Assembly (NCBI RefSeq): GCF_001655685.1
Contig: NZ_LYVF01000164.1
Location: 1-64,000, forward strand
DNA from: Desulfotomaculum copahuensis
Lineage (GTDB): Bacteria; Bacillota; Desulfotomaculia; Desulfotomaculales; Desulfovirgulaceae
Direction: 5' to 3'
DNA length: 64,000 nt
In this document: piece by piece, positions 51,808-60,491 of the stretch
Layout of the letters: every line of letters begins with the position of its first letter
Position numbering within the stretch: the stretch's first letter is position 1
Notes under the pieces: generated by a model
The model's input: only the letters and a program-made list of their open reading frames with translations
Database searches by the model: none
Told to the model about the DNA's origin: nothing
Position numbers and translations under genes: made by a program

Positions 51808-52650
51808 CTAAATTATGGCTTCCTTGTGCCGGCTGGCGTGACAGTTCAGGTTGACAGCCACCGGCAGGCTGGCGATATGGCAGGGATAGGTTTCGATATG
51901 CACGGCCAGGGCCGTAGTCAGTCCGCCCAGCCCTTGCGGACCGATACCGGTGGCGTTGACAGCCTCCAGCAATTCATTTTCCAGCGCCGCCAGCACCGGA
52001 TCGGGACTGGGCCGCCCCACCGGCCGGAGTAAAGATTCCTTGGCTAATAAAGCCGCTTTTTCAAATGTGCCGCCGATCCCCACCCCGACCACAACCGGCG
52101 GGCATGGGTTGGGGCCGGCCGCCTTAACCGTTTCCAGCACGAAATTCTTCACTCCGGCCACACCCTCGGCCGGCTTGAGCATTTTGATCGCGCTCATGTT
52201 CTCGCTGCCGCCCCCTTTGGGCGCGACAACAATGCGCAATTTATCACCCGGCACAATACGGGTGTGAATCACGGCCGGCGTGTTGTCCCCGGTGTTCTTC
52301 CGGTTCAGGGGATCACCGACGATTGATTTGCGCAAATACCCTTCCACATACCCCCGGCGTACACCTTCATTTACTGCTTCATACAGATCGCCGCCGGTAA
52401 CATGCACCTCCTGTCCCAGTTCCAGAAAAACCACGGCAAAACCGGTGTCCTGGCACATCGGCACAGACTCCTCGCGGGCAATTTCCGCGTTTTTCAGCAG
52501 CTGCTGCAGAATATCCCTGCCGGTCAGGGATATTTCCTGTTCGCCGGCATTCTTAATCGCTGTCAGAACATCTTCACCCAATTGGTAATTGGCCTGCTGA
52601 CACAACCCGGCAACGGTCCCGGTAATTTCGCTCGCCGGTATGTTGCGCAC
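51808..52650 (-). CDS. class I fumarate hydratase, alpha (N-terminal) subunit
   Basis: The 280-residue protein has the cluster-binding cysteines in PMCQDTGFAVVFLELGQ, AAGPNPCPPVVVGVGIGG and LNCHASR, coordinating the oxygen-sensitive 4Fe-4S centre of class I fumarases, and KGGGSENMSA. It is the first gene of the propionate operon. GTG 52650 follows GGGGGG by six bases. A -24/-12 sigma54 promoter lies 54-69 bases upstream. Confidence 0.93.
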   Translation of the reverse strand: MRNIPASEITGTVAGLCQQANYQLGEDVLTAIKNAGEQEISLTGRDILQQLLKNAEIAREESVPMCQDTGFAVVFLELGQEVHVTGGDLYEAVNEGVRRGYVEGYLRKSIVGDPLNRKNTGDNTPAVIHTRIVPGDKLRIVVAPKGGGSENMSAIKMLKPAEGVAGVKNFVLETVKAAGPNPCPPVVVGVGIGGTFEKAALLAKESLLRPVGRPSPDPVLAALENELLEAVNATGIGPQGLGGLTTALAVHIETYPCHIASLPVAVNLNCHASRHKEAII

Positions 52651-52703
52651 ACAATTCCCCCCTTAAGTAAACCATGCTATACACTTCTAAATGAATTTAA
52701 CCT

Positions 52704-52719
52704 AGCAAAAACAATACCA
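52704..52719 (-). promoter_or_regulatory. sigma54 (-24/-12) promoter of the propionate operon
   Basis: The minus strand reads TGGTATTGTTTTTGCT, with the invariant GG and GC exactly ten bases apart, against the consensus TGGCACG-N4-TTGCA. It is 54-69 bases before the first gene. The upstream gene encodes a sigma54 activator, which supports it. Confidence 0.75.
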
Positions 52720-52821
52720 GGACCCGAAAATGCAGCTATATCCATAAAAAGCAGGTCGCTTATAATTTATGGAATAAGAGAGCTGCGGTTGATTGTTTAC
52801 ACCTATTAGAACGAACAGGCC

Positions 52822-52844
52822 AAAAAAAGTCCCCTATACAGGGA
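52822..52844 (-). terminator. weak terminator after the activator gene
   Basis: CCCT (52832-52835) and AGGG (52840-52843) form a short stem around ATAC, followed on the minus strand by a run of seven T (52828-52822). It could separate the activator transcript from the operon. Confidence 0.45.
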
Positions 52845-52866
52845 ATGCAAGCGTAATCCGGTCTCT

Positions 52867-52891
52867 TTAAAGATCTTAGAATAGATCTAAA
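52867..52891. promoter_or_regulatory. AGATCT dyad, candidate activator binding site (UAS)
   Basis: Two AGATCT palindromes (52871-52876 and 52883-52888) sit 12 bases apart within a larger inverted repeat, TTTAAAGATCT against AGATCTAAA. The pair lies about 165 bases upstream of the -24/-12 promoter, the usual distance for enhancer sites of sigma54 activators. Confidence 0.55.
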
Positions 52892-52901
52892 AACTATAAG
52901 G

Positions 52902-54605
52902 CTATCTGTTGTCTAATTCCGTCCGGAACTTTTTCAGCTTGTTATACAGAGTGGCCAGGGAGATATTCAATACCTGGGCGGCACGCCTCTTGCCTTCCAC
53001 TGAATTGCCAAACTTGGCCATCGCTTTTTTGATCAGAAGCTGTTCCATCTGGTCGATCGGAATCAAATCAATGTCCCGTTCCGGAGTTGCATTGAACTGG
53101 CTGACATGCTGCATCAAATGTTCTTTGGTCAAAATATCTTCATCAACAGTAACCATCACCCGTTCAATTACATTTTCCAGTTCACGGATGTTGCCCGGCC
53201 AGTCATACCCCAATAAAATCTCCTCGGCATCCCGGGTTAGGCCCTTAACCTTTTTACCCAGCTTGCGGTTTAGCTTGATCAATAAATTGTTCACCAGTAC
53301 GGGCAGGTCATCCTTGCGCATGCGCAGCGGCGGAATGGTAAATTCTACTACGTTCAGCCGGTAATAGAGATCCTCCCGGAATTTGCCCAGCCGGATCAGT
53401 TCCCGTAAATTGCGGTTGGTGGCCGCAATTACACGCACATCAACATGAATGGTCTGGTTGCCGCCTACCCGCTCAAATTCCATTTCCTGCAAAACACGCA
53501 GCAGCTTCCCCTGCAGGCTGAGGTTCATGTCACCGATTTCGTCCAAAAAGATGGTCCCGCCGTGGGCCAGCTCAAATTTGCCGATTTTAGACTTGACCGC
53601 CCCCGTAAATGCGCCCTTGGCATAACCGAAAAATTCGCTTTCCAGCAGGGTCTCCGGAATGGCGGCGCAGTTTACTTTGATGAACGGTTTCTCCCGCCGC
53701 GGGCTGGTATGGTGAATGGCGTGGGCAAAAAGCTCCTTGCCGGTGCCGCTTTCACCCAGCAATAAGACGGTGGAGTTGCTGCGGGCGGCACGTTCGGCCA
53801 ACTGGATGCAGCGGCGCAACTCCGCACTGGTACCCAGGATATCCACAAAACTGTACTTGCTGGTGGTCACCTGTCCGAACTTGTCGGACAGGTTTTCAAT
53901 GATGGAAGTGCGCTGGCGCAGTTCGTCCATCAATTTCATGATGTCTGTAAAATGTTGAAATACGACCACCACTCCTTCCAACCGGCCGTCAATCATAATC
54001 GGCGCCGCATTGGAAATCACCTCGGCGCTGCTGCCGCCTACAGTGGTCCGGAATCCGGTCACGGAACGGCCGGTGCGCAAAGCGGTGGCCAGGGCGCCGT
54101 CCGGTGAGGCGTCAAAAATGTTCTGTCCGATCCGCTCCTCTTCCGGTATACCGGTAATCCGGGTAAAGGCCGGGTTGACATATTTGATTACTCCATTGCG
54201 ATCGGCCACCTCAATCGCTTCCTGCACCGAATCCAGGATCGCTCCCAACTCGCTTTGTACCTGCCGGGCCTGAACCAGTTTTTCATGATCCTTGAGCATG
54301 CACTCCAGCAACTGCACCGGCTGCCGGCAAAGCAGAATTTTATCCTTGAACAGCCGGTGGAGCTTGTCTTCAATCAAAGGATCCCCTGTGGTATCAATAA
54401 TTATATCAAGCGCAGACAGGTGCTTCAGGGCGGACAAATCCGCCGAAACAAAGATGCCCCTGGCGGCAGCCGCTTCCAACATCGGCGGGCTGATCCGGCT
54501 GCCGGCCAGACCGGCGATTTCTATTTCCTCAAAGCTGTTTAACGCCCGGAAAAGTGCATAACCACTGTTATTGGCACAAATTATAGCCACTGCCAGTTTA
54601 CCCAT
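52902..54605 (-). CDS. sigma54-dependent transcriptional activator with PAS domain
   Basis: The 567-residue protein has an N-terminal Rossmann-like domain (about 1-105), a PAS domain (about 115-220), an AAA+ domain with Walker A GESGTGKE (284-291) and the sigma54-contacting GAFTGA (331-336), and a C-terminal Fis-type helix-turn-helix ([21 protein letters not shown] region). It should activate sigma54 promoters from a distance. Its gene directly precedes the propionate operon in the same orientation, an arrangement known from Pelotomaculum (mmcA). The signal sensed is unknown; the PAS and Rossmann domains suggest a redox or metabolite ligand. Confidence 0.93.
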   Translation of the reverse strand: MGKLAVAIICANNSGYALFRALNSFEEIEIAGLAGSRISPPMLEAAAARGIFVSADLSALKHLSALDIIIDTTGDPLIEDKLHRLFKDKILLCRQPVQLLECMLKDHEKLVQARQVQSELGAILDSVQEAIEVADRNGVIKYVNPAFTRITGIPEEERIGQNIFDASPDGALATALRTGRSVTGFRTTVGGSSAEVISNAAPIMIDGRLEGVVVVFQHFTDIMKLMDELRQRTSIIENLSDKFGQVTTSKYSFVDILGTSAELRRCIQLAERAARSNSTVLLLGESGTGKELFAHAIHHTSPRREKPFIKVNCAAIPETLLESEFFGYAKGAFTGAVKSKIGKFELAHGGTIFLDEIGDMNLSLQGKLLRVLQEMEFERVGGNQTIHVDVRVIAATNRNLRELIRLGKFREDLYYRLNVVEFTIPPLRMRKDDLPVLVNNLLIKLNRKLGKKVKGLTRDAEEILLGYDWPGNIRELENVIERVMVTVDEDILTKEHLMQHVSQFNATPERDIDLIPIDQMEQLLIKKAMAKFGNSVEGKRRAAQVLNISLATLYNKLKKFRTELDNR

Positions 54606-54694
54606 AATTCCACCTTCTACAACTGAATCAAGATTAATTAGAGAAGTTCGACGATTTAACGGCCATTCCTTCTAAAAAATAAAATAAAAATATT

Positions 54695-54708
54695 CGAACA
54701 GGCGTTTT
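54695..54708 (+). promoter_or_regulatory. LexA box of lexA
   Basis: CGAACAGGCGTTTT matches the Gram-positive LexA consensus CGAAC-N4-GTTCG in the first arm fully and the second arm in three of five positions. It overlaps the -35 region of the promoter at 54705-54733. Confidence 0.65.
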
Positions 54709-54733
54709 ACAAACATAAATACTATGGTATAAT
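54705..54733 (+). promoter_or_regulatory. candidate sigma-A promoter of lexA
   Basis: TATAAT (54728-54733) is preceded after 17 bases by TTTTAC (54705-54710), a weak -35 covered by the LexA box. Start of lexA is 29 bases downstream. Confidence 0.6.
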
Positions 54734-54761
54734 GATAAAAAAATGGAAAGGGTGTTCAGCG

Positions 54762-55376
54762 ATGGCAGGAAATCAACTTACTCCCCGCGAGGAAAGCATT
54801 TTAAAAATGATTCAGGAGAGTGTCCGTACCCGGGGCTATCCCCCTTCCGTCCGGGAAATCGGACAGGCGGTGGGTTTAAGCTCCAGTTCCACTGTACACA
54901 ACTATCTGCGCCGGTTGGAGACAAAAGGATACTTGCGCCGGGATCCGACCAAACCCAGGGCGCTGGAACTGCTGGATGAAAACCGCCCGGCGGCCCTCCC
55001 GCCGCTGAAAATCCTGCCGGTATTGGGCCGGGTCGCGGCCGGCATGCCCCTGCTGGCGGTGGAAAATCAGGAGGAAATCTTTCCCCTGCCGGTGAGTTTT
55101 ACGGGGGAAGGTGAGTTTTTCATGCTTACCGTACGTGGTGACAGCATGATTGAAGCCGGCATCTTTAACGGTGATCTGGTGGTGGTCAAACGTCAGTCCG
55201 CTGCCGACAACGGTGATATTGTGGTCGCCCTGTTGGACGATGAAGCCACCGTGAAAAGGTTTTTCCGGGAAAATGATCATATCCGATTGCAGCCGGAAAA
55301 CAGTGCCATGTCTCCCATCCTGGTGAAAAGCACGATTATTTTGGGCAAAGTAACCGGTCTGCTGCGCAAGATCTAA
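54762..55376 (+). CDS. lexA: SOS repressor LexA
   Basis: The 204-residue protein has the N-terminal winged helix ([20 protein letters not shown], with [17 protein letters not shown]), the Ala93-Gly94 cleavage site in GRVAAGMPL, and the catalytic Ser128 in GDSMIEAGI and Lys165 in DEATVKRF. It represses DNA-damage genes and cleaves itself when RecA is active. ATG 54762 follows GGAAAGGG by ten bases. A LexA box in its promoter indicates autoregulation. It is divergent from the sigma54 activator gene. Confidence 0.95.
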   Translation: MAGNQLTPREESILKMIQESVRTRGYPPSVREIGQAVGLSSSSTVHNYLRRLETKGYLRRDPTKPRALELLDENRPAALPPLKILPVLGRVAAGMPLLAVENQEEIFPLPVSFTGEGEFFMLTVRGDSMIEAGIFNGDLVVVKRQSAADNGDIVVALLDDEATVKRFFRENDHIRLQPENSAMSPILVKSTIILGKVTGLLRKI

Positions 55377-55436
55377 AAAATTGCCGCCCCGGCACTTTAA
55401 AAACCGCTCATCAACAACGGCAAACTGTGTCAATAG

Positions 55437-55466
55437 TCAAAAAAAACCGGGTCAGCAGCCCGGTTT
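55437..55466 (-). terminator. bidirectional terminator between lexA and the liv operon
   Basis: AAACCGGG (55444-55451) pairs with CCCGGTTT (55459-55466) around a 7-nt loop. On the minus strand a T-run follows directly, ending the liv operon; it may also serve lexA. Confidence 0.85.
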
Positions 55467-55477
55467 AAATTTGTTAA

Positions 55478-56182
55478 TCATATACCCAGATAAACATCTT
55501 TGATGTATTTATTGTTCAACAGTTCGGCACTCGCACCGCTCAGAACAATTCGTCCATTTTCGATCACATAGGCGCGATGGCATACTTCCAGCACCTGCAT
55601 GACGTTTTGTTCCACCAGCAGCACTGTTATGCCCTGCTGATTGATATCCTTAATCAGCTGAAACATATGCTTAACCAGAACCGGGGCCAGGCCGAGAGAG
55701 GGCTCGTCAAACATGATCAACCGCGGCAGGGCCATCAGGCCGCGGCCGATGGCCAGCATTTGCTGTTGTCCGCCGCTTAACGTGCCGGCCATCTGATTTT
55801 GTTTTTCCTTCAGCACCGGGAATAGAGTGAACACCCATTCCAGCGTTTCTTTCCGTTTTTGTCTGGCCGGGGGGGAGAGCGAACCAATCTCCAGGTTTTC
55901 TTTCACCGTCATTTCCGGGAACAACCTTCTCCCCTCGGGAACATGTGCTATCCCCAGAGCGGGAATTTTGTGCCCGGGAACGCGCGTGATATTCCGGCCG
56001 GAAAACTCGATTTCCCCTTCTTGAGGATGAAGCAGGCCGGAAATGCTGTTCAGCATGGTTGTTTTACCTGCCCCGTTGGCCCCCAGCAGGGCGACCAGTT
56101 CCCCTTCCCCGACGGAAAAGCTGACATCCCACAGAATATGCACATCGCCGTAAGCAACGTGAACATGATTTACTCTAAGCAT
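55478..56182 (-). CDS. livF: branched-chain amino acid ABC transporter ATPase LivF
   Basis: The 234-residue ATPase has Walker A GANGAGKTT, the signature LSGGQQQM and Walker B RLIMFDEPSLGLAPVL, typical of LivF. It energises import with LivG. ATG 56182 is inside the end of livG (eight-base overlap ATGCTTAG), with GGGTGATC as ribosome-binding site; an in-frame GTG at 56191 is less likely. It is the last gene of the operon. Confidence 0.93.
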   Translation of the reverse strand: MLRVNHVHVAYGDVHILWDVSFSVGEGELVALLGANGAGKTTMLNSISGLLHPQEGEIEFSGRNITRVPGHKIPALGIAHVPEGRRLFPEMTVKENLEIGSLSPPARQKRKETLEWVFTLFPVLKEKQNQMAGTLSGGQQQMLAIGRGLMALPRLIMFDEPSLGLAPVLVKHMFQLIKDINQQGITVLLVEQNVMQVLEVCHRAYVIENGRIVLSGASAELLNNKYIKDVYLGI

Positions 56183-56894
56183 AGTGATCACCCAAATATG
56201 CTTTGATTACTTCGGGGTGGTTGATTACCTCACGGGGTTCACCCTGGGTGATTTCCCGCCCGAAGTTGATGGCTACTATTTTTTCAGAAGTGCCCATAAT
56301 TACTTTCATTTTGTGTTCCACGATAATAATGGCGATGCCGGAACGGCTGATTTTTTTAATAACTTCAATAGCCTCCTCTGTTTCTTTGGGATTAAGACCG
56401 GCGGCCGTTTCATCCAATAGCAACAATTCCGGATCAGTGGACAGCGCCCGGGCTATTTCCAAACGTTTGCGATCAGCGATGGTCAGCTTTTTGGCATCCA
56501 GATCGCGCTTGTTGATCAAATTACAGAACTCAAGTATTTCCAAGGCCCGGGCACGGGCTTGGGAGGTGGAACCGGTGTGTAAAAAGGCGCCGGCCATCAC
56601 ATTATCCAAAACGCTCATTCTTTTCAGGGGTTTTACGACCTGAAAGGTGCGGGCAATGCCCAACGCGCATATCTTGTGGGTCGGCAGGGAGTCGATGCGC
56701 TTTCCCTTGAAGTATATTTCACCTGCCGTAAGGGGAAAAAAATTGTTGATGAGATTAAAAATGGTAGTTTTGCCGGATCCATTCGGGCCGATTAATCCGA
56801 TTACCTGTCCTTTTTCCAGGGAAAAGCTGATCTCATGCACAGCGCACAGCCCGCCGAAGTTTTTCACAATCCGTCTAACCTCGAAGAAGGCCAC
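56175..56894 (-). CDS. livG: branched-chain amino acid ABC transporter ATPase LivG
   Basis: The 239-residue ATPase has Walker A GPNGSGKTT, the family stretch GIARTFQVVKPLKRMSVLDN and Walker B ELLLLDETAAGLNPKE. The signature region is shortened (LTIADRKRLEIAR), as is usual in LivG. GTG 56894 is eight bases after GGAGG and overlaps the livM end by 20 bases. Confidence 0.93.
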   Translation of the reverse strand: MAFFEVRRIVKNFGGLCAVHEISFSLEKGQVIGLIGPNGSGKTTIFNLINNFFPLTAGEIYFKGKRIDSLPTHKICALGIARTFQVVKPLKRMSVLDNVMAGAFLHTGSTSQARARALEILEFCNLINKRDLDAKKLTIADRKRLEIARALSTDPELLLLDETAAGLNPKETEEAIEVIKKISRSGIAIIIVEHKMKVIMGTSEKIVAINFGREITQGEPREVINHPEVIKAYLGDHYA

Positions 56895-57834
56895 TTTTTT
56901 CGCCTCCGTTCATTTTTCTGAGCGCCATTTTCCTCAACCCGTCCAGTTCGCCGACAATGCCATTAGGCAGGAACATAATCACCAGACAGACCAGAATACC
57001 AAAGGCCAGTACGCTGGCTGCGCCCATCCGGGTGCGGAAAACCTCGCTCAACAAAATATAAATGGCCGCTCCTACGGCCGGGCCCCACAAAGTGGCCACC
57101 CCGCCCAGCATAACAACCAGAATGATCATTACCGATACATTGGCCAGGGAAAAAACCACGTTGGGATCGATAAAAGCGATATAATTCATGTAAAAGGCGC
57201 CGGTTAAACCGGTAATGAAAGCACTTGGCAAAAAAGCGAAAAGCTTGTATCTGGTGGTGGGTATGCCCAGTGATTCCGCAGCATCCTGATCTTCACGGAT
57301 GGAAATGAAATAATAGCCGAACCTGGATTTGATCAGTAAGCCGGTAATGGTCAGGGAAAGAAAAAACAGACCCAGGGCCATATAGTAATAGGGTAATTTC
57401 ATGGTGATTTTGGGAATAATCATAATTCCTTTGGCTCCATTGGTAAAAGTAACCCAGTTGATGAAAACCAAACGGAATATTTCCCCCAGGGCGAGCATGG
57501 CCAGGGCAAAATAGGGTCCCCGCAAGCGGAAGCAAATCAAGCCGACCGGAATACTGATCAATGTGCTGACCAGCGGTCCCAGCAAAAGCCCCCACCAGGG
57601 TGAAATGTTGTAATGCAGGGCCAGGATCCCCGCTGTGTAAGCACCCAGTCCGAAAAAAGCGGCATGTCCAAAGGAAACCTGGCCGGCGTAGCCGCCCAGC
57701 AGGTTCCAGGCAGTGCCGAGGGCGGCCCAGATCAGAATGGTGATTAAGATGTGCTGATGATAGGGGGCGCGGAAAACAAGCGGCAATAAAATGGCAACTA
57801 TCGCTACAGTGATATTGATCAATACTTTTTTCAT
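56875..57834 (-). CDS. livM: branched-chain amino acid ABC transporter permease LivM
   Basis: The 319-residue permease has about nine hydrophobic segments and LivM blocks such as GYAGQVSFGHAAFFGLGAYT and SIREDQDAAESLGI. It forms the transport channel with LivH. ATG 57834 lies seven bases after the livH stop, and AGAGGTGA overlapping that stop is the ribosome-binding site. Confidence 0.93.
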   Translation of the reverse strand: MKKVLINITVAIVAILLPLVFRAPYHQHILITILIWAALGTAWNLLGGYAGQVSFGHAAFFGLGAYTAGILALHYNISPWWGLLLGPLVSTLISIPVGLICFRLRGPYFALAMLALGEIFRLVFINWVTFTNGAKGIMIIPKITMKLPYYYMALGLFFLSLTITGLLIKSRFGYYFISIREDQDAAESLGIPTTRYKLFAFLPSAFITGLTGAFYMNYIAFIDPNVVFSLANVSVMIILVVMLGGVATLWGPAVGAAIYILLSEVFRTRMGAASVLAFGILVCLVIMFLPNGIVGELDGLRKMALRKMNGGEKSGLLRG

Positions 57835-57841
57835 CGCTGTT

Positions 57842-58717
57842 TCACCTCTTCACCAGGCTTTTGATTCCGCCGGGCATGAACAGGAGCACCAGTAAAAAGA
57901 CTACCAGCCCGACCACATCCTTGTAGCCCATGGAGATGTAAGTGGCTCCCAGCGACTCGGCGATACCCAGGGTCAACCCTCCCAAAAGGGCACCGGCGGT
58001 GCTGCCCATGCCGCCCAGGATGGTGATGATGAACGCCTTGGCGGTGAATAAATGACCGATGTCGGGCCACAGATAAAACATCGGCAGCAACAGGGAGCCG
58101 CCGGCGGCAGCAAAGGCCGAGCCCAGGCCAAAAGTAATCATGGTCACCCGGGAAACGTTGACACCCATGTAAACCGCCGCATCCCTGTCCTGGGCGGTTG
58201 CTCTGATGGTCATACCGAGATCCGTCCGATTCAAAAAGAGATGCAGTAAATATGTGAAAACCATGGCAATGACAAAGCCGATGGTCATGGGCACACTGAC
58301 CGACATTTTTCCCAAAAACACCGTTTTCCCCGAGAAGCCAGTACTTACGGAAAGATAATCGGATTTAAATATAAAACGGATAACTTCAGTCAACACCAGC
58401 GAGATACCCACTGTCAGCAACACCTGGTTTTCCGGCAGGATGGAATCCACTTCAACCAGCCGGTTAATCATATACCTTTGAATCAGACTGCCGAGTACGA
58501 ACAGGAGCAGCATCGATATGAACATTCCGGCATATGGATTAATATGCCAGAGCACGAAACAAATATAAGTTACATACATGCCCACCATGACCAAGGCCCC
58601 ATGGGCCAGATTGACAATCTTCATTACCCCCATAATCAGGGTCATCCCGATGGCAATCAGGGCGTACATGCCGCCGAGCAAAAAACCGCTGATTAGTGTC
58701 TGTCCCAGTAAGTGCAT
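57842..58717 (-). CDS. livH: branched-chain amino acid ABC transporter permease LivH
   Basis: The 291-residue permease has eight hydrophobic segments with GGMYALIAIGMTLIMGVMKI and NLAHGALVMVGMYVT at the N-terminus and RATAQDRDAAVYMGVNV plus ILGGMGSTAGALLGG later, matching LivH. It is separated from livK by about 125 bases that contain a GC-rich hairpin. Confidence 0.93.
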   Translation of the reverse strand: MHLLGQTLISGFLLGGMYALIAIGMTLIMGVMKIVNLAHGALVMVGMYVTYICFVLWHINPYAGMFISMLLLFVLGSLIQRYMINRLVEVDSILPENQVLLTVGISLVLTEVIRFIFKSDYLSVSTGFSGKTVFLGKMSVSVPMTIGFVIAMVFTYLLHLFLNRTDLGMTIRATAQDRDAAVYMGVNVSRVTMITFGLGSAFAAAGGSLLLPMFYLWPDIGHLFTAKAFIITILGGMGSTAGALLGGLTLGIAESLGATYISMGYKDVVGLVVFLLVLLFMPGGIKSLVKR

Positions 58718-58814
58718 AATTTAAGCCCCCTGTCCTGAAAAAACAAACCCGGGATGGTTTGATATTACCGCGCCTTGACGCATGACAGCAGCAAAAGCGA
58801 ATCGTTTTAAAAGA

Positions 58815-58834
58815 CAGGGGGGAGATCCCCCCTG
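58815..58834 (-). terminator. attenuator-like hairpin between livK and livH
   Basis: CAGGGGGG (58815-58822) pairs perfectly with CCCCCCTG (58827-58834), loop AGAT. On the minus strand TCTTTT follows directly. Partial termination here would make more binding protein than permease, as is common in ABC operons. Confidence 0.75.
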
Positions 58835-58843
58835 CCGGCGGTG

Positions 58844-60064
58844 TTACCTTTCGTTCCATTTGGGTACCGGGAAAACATACTTGGCCGTGGATACATCCTG
58901 CGGCCAGATTACCTGCAGATTGCCCTTGAGCCATTGCACAACATAAGTGTTTGGTTTATCCTGGTTGGTGTACCCATCCCAGTCCTCAAACTTGATTGGT
59001 CCCATGATGGTCATCAGATCGGTTTCCTTGAGCGACTTTTGAATGCCCGCCGGTGTCAACTCCTTGGCCCTTTGCATCGCATCAGCAATCACATACATGG
59101 TGGCATAGGCCTGAGCGCCGTGATAATCAGGCTCCTTGTTGTATTTCTCTTTATATTTAGTGAAATAATCCTTTGCTCCCGGCCATTTGACATTGGGAAT
59201 CCAGAGTGTGGTGGAGGCTACGTAATCAGAGGCATTGCCGGCGTTTTCCTTGAACTCGGGCATGGTATAACCCGCGCCGCCACCGATAAATAATTTGGTG
59301 TTCAGGTTCAGTTCCTTCATTTGCTTGACAATCATCGCCGCATCCATCACGTAGGAAACAGCAAAGACGATGTCCGGATTGCTTTTGCCCATGTTGGCCA
59401 GCATCGGCTTAAAGTCTATGGCGCCGGATTCATAGGATTGGTCAAAGACAATATTAATCCCCTTTTTCTGACAGGCGGTACGAAAAGCTTTGGCCGAACT
59501 GGTGCCGAAATCGGTATTTTCGTAAATGATGGCCGCCGTCTTTGGTTTGATTACCTTATCCATCATATCCCACAGGGCTTCCGTGTACTTGCTGGCCGGG
59601 GCGGCGGCACCGCGGAAGACCCACTGCCAGCCCTGTTTGGTGATGTCATCAGCCGAACCGGTAACCACCAAAAACGGTACGCCCATGGTTTGCGCCGAAC
59701 CGGCAATTACCTTGGTGCAGGAACTGCTGTAGCCGCCGCTCAGCATGGCCACTTTGTCCTGGTTGATCAACTTTTCCGCCGCCGACTTGGCTACATCCTG
59801 CTTGCTTTGATCGTCTTCAAACATCAGTTTGATTTCCTTGCCGCCAACGCTGGTTTTACCTGCCGCCTTCAATTCATCGTAAGCCAGCTGGAAAGAGTTC
59901 TTTTCCATGGTGCCAAACATGGCCTCGCTACCGGTCAAAGGCAAAATGACCCCAATTTTTACTTCACCGGCCGCACTGCTTTTGCTGCTATTTCCGCAGC
60001 CGCCGGTCAACATGACGGTAAAAACCAGTATCACCGCCAGCACTATGGAGGAAATCTTTTTCAC
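58844..60064 (-). CDS. livK: branched-chain amino acid-binding lipoprotein LivK-like
   Basis: The 406-residue protein has a signal ending in LTGGC (Cys23 lipidated) and a type I periplasmic-binding fold: VKIGVILPLTGSEAMFG, KLMFEDDQSKQDVAKSAAEKL and ALWDMMDKVIKPKTAAIIYEN. It captures a branched-chain amino acid or related ligand (some homologues bind amides or urea) for LivHMGF. GTG 60064 follows AAGGGGTGG by six bases. It heads the operon. Confidence 0.92.
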   Translation of the reverse strand: MKKISSIVLAVILVFTVMLTGGCGNSSKSSAAGEVKIGVILPLTGSEAMFGTMEKNSFQLAYDELKAAGKTSVGGKEIKLMFEDDQSKQDVAKSAAEKLINQDKVAMLSGGYSSSCTKVIAGSAQTMGVPFLVVTGSADDITKQGWQWVFRGAAAPASKYTEALWDMMDKVIKPKTAAIIYENTDFGTSSAKAFRTACQKKGINIVFDQSYESGAIDFKPMLANMGKSNPDIVFAVSYVMDAAMIVKQMKELNLNTKLFIGGGAGYTMPEFKENAGNASDYVASTTLWIPNVKWPGAKDYFTKYKEKYNKEPDYHGAQAYATMYVIADAMQRAKELTPAGIQKSLKETDLMTIMGPIKFEDWDGYTNQDKPNTYVVQWLKGNLQVIWPQDVSTAKYVFPVPKWNER

Positions 60065-60491
60065 GTCAGTCCACCCCTTCTTCTAAATGGTTAACCTGGT
60101 TAAATCTACTCCGGGGTTAAAATTCAGACAAGTGCCAAACGACCAACTCTTCAGATAACGTCATTCAGCGCACCGGCTTTTTGACACCCCCCTTCCCGGA
60201 CCATTTCCCCCGGGGTGAAAGCGGCATACCGGAAACCACACCGGCACCTCCCGGCGCAGGTCTGATCCGCTCCGGCCATCCACACCCGGGCGTAACTTGC
60301 AACTGATAGGTAAAATTCTATAAATTTGCGCAAATACCTGCCCGGTGGGAAAAAATATGCCCACGACCAGCGTGGACATGAGATGTGACGGCAATCTTCC
60401 GGCGGGGGCATTTTTCCCGGAAACGCGCCTTTTGTATAAATATCCCCCTCTACATACCCGCAACATAACGGCGGCATTCCGGCAGTGGAAG
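60065..60491. other. 427-bp region upstream of livK with nested palindromes
   Basis: I see no supportable gene here; open frames at 60151-60519 and 60161-60466 lack ribosome-binding sites. It contains AAATT-ctata-AATTT (60313-60327) overlapping the perfect palindrome ATTTGCGCAAAT (60324-60335), plus hairpins CCACG/CGTGG (60361-60375) and TTCCGG/CCGGAA (60397-60422). It is the only place for the livK promoter, and the palindromes are operator candidates, perhaps for the LysR protein encoded upstream. Confidence 0.5.

Noticed and set aside
52841-52858. Second sigma54-like site with TTGCA on the minus strand
   Set aside because: GG and GC are only nine bases apart; the -24/-12 spacing must be ten, and the -24 side is poor.
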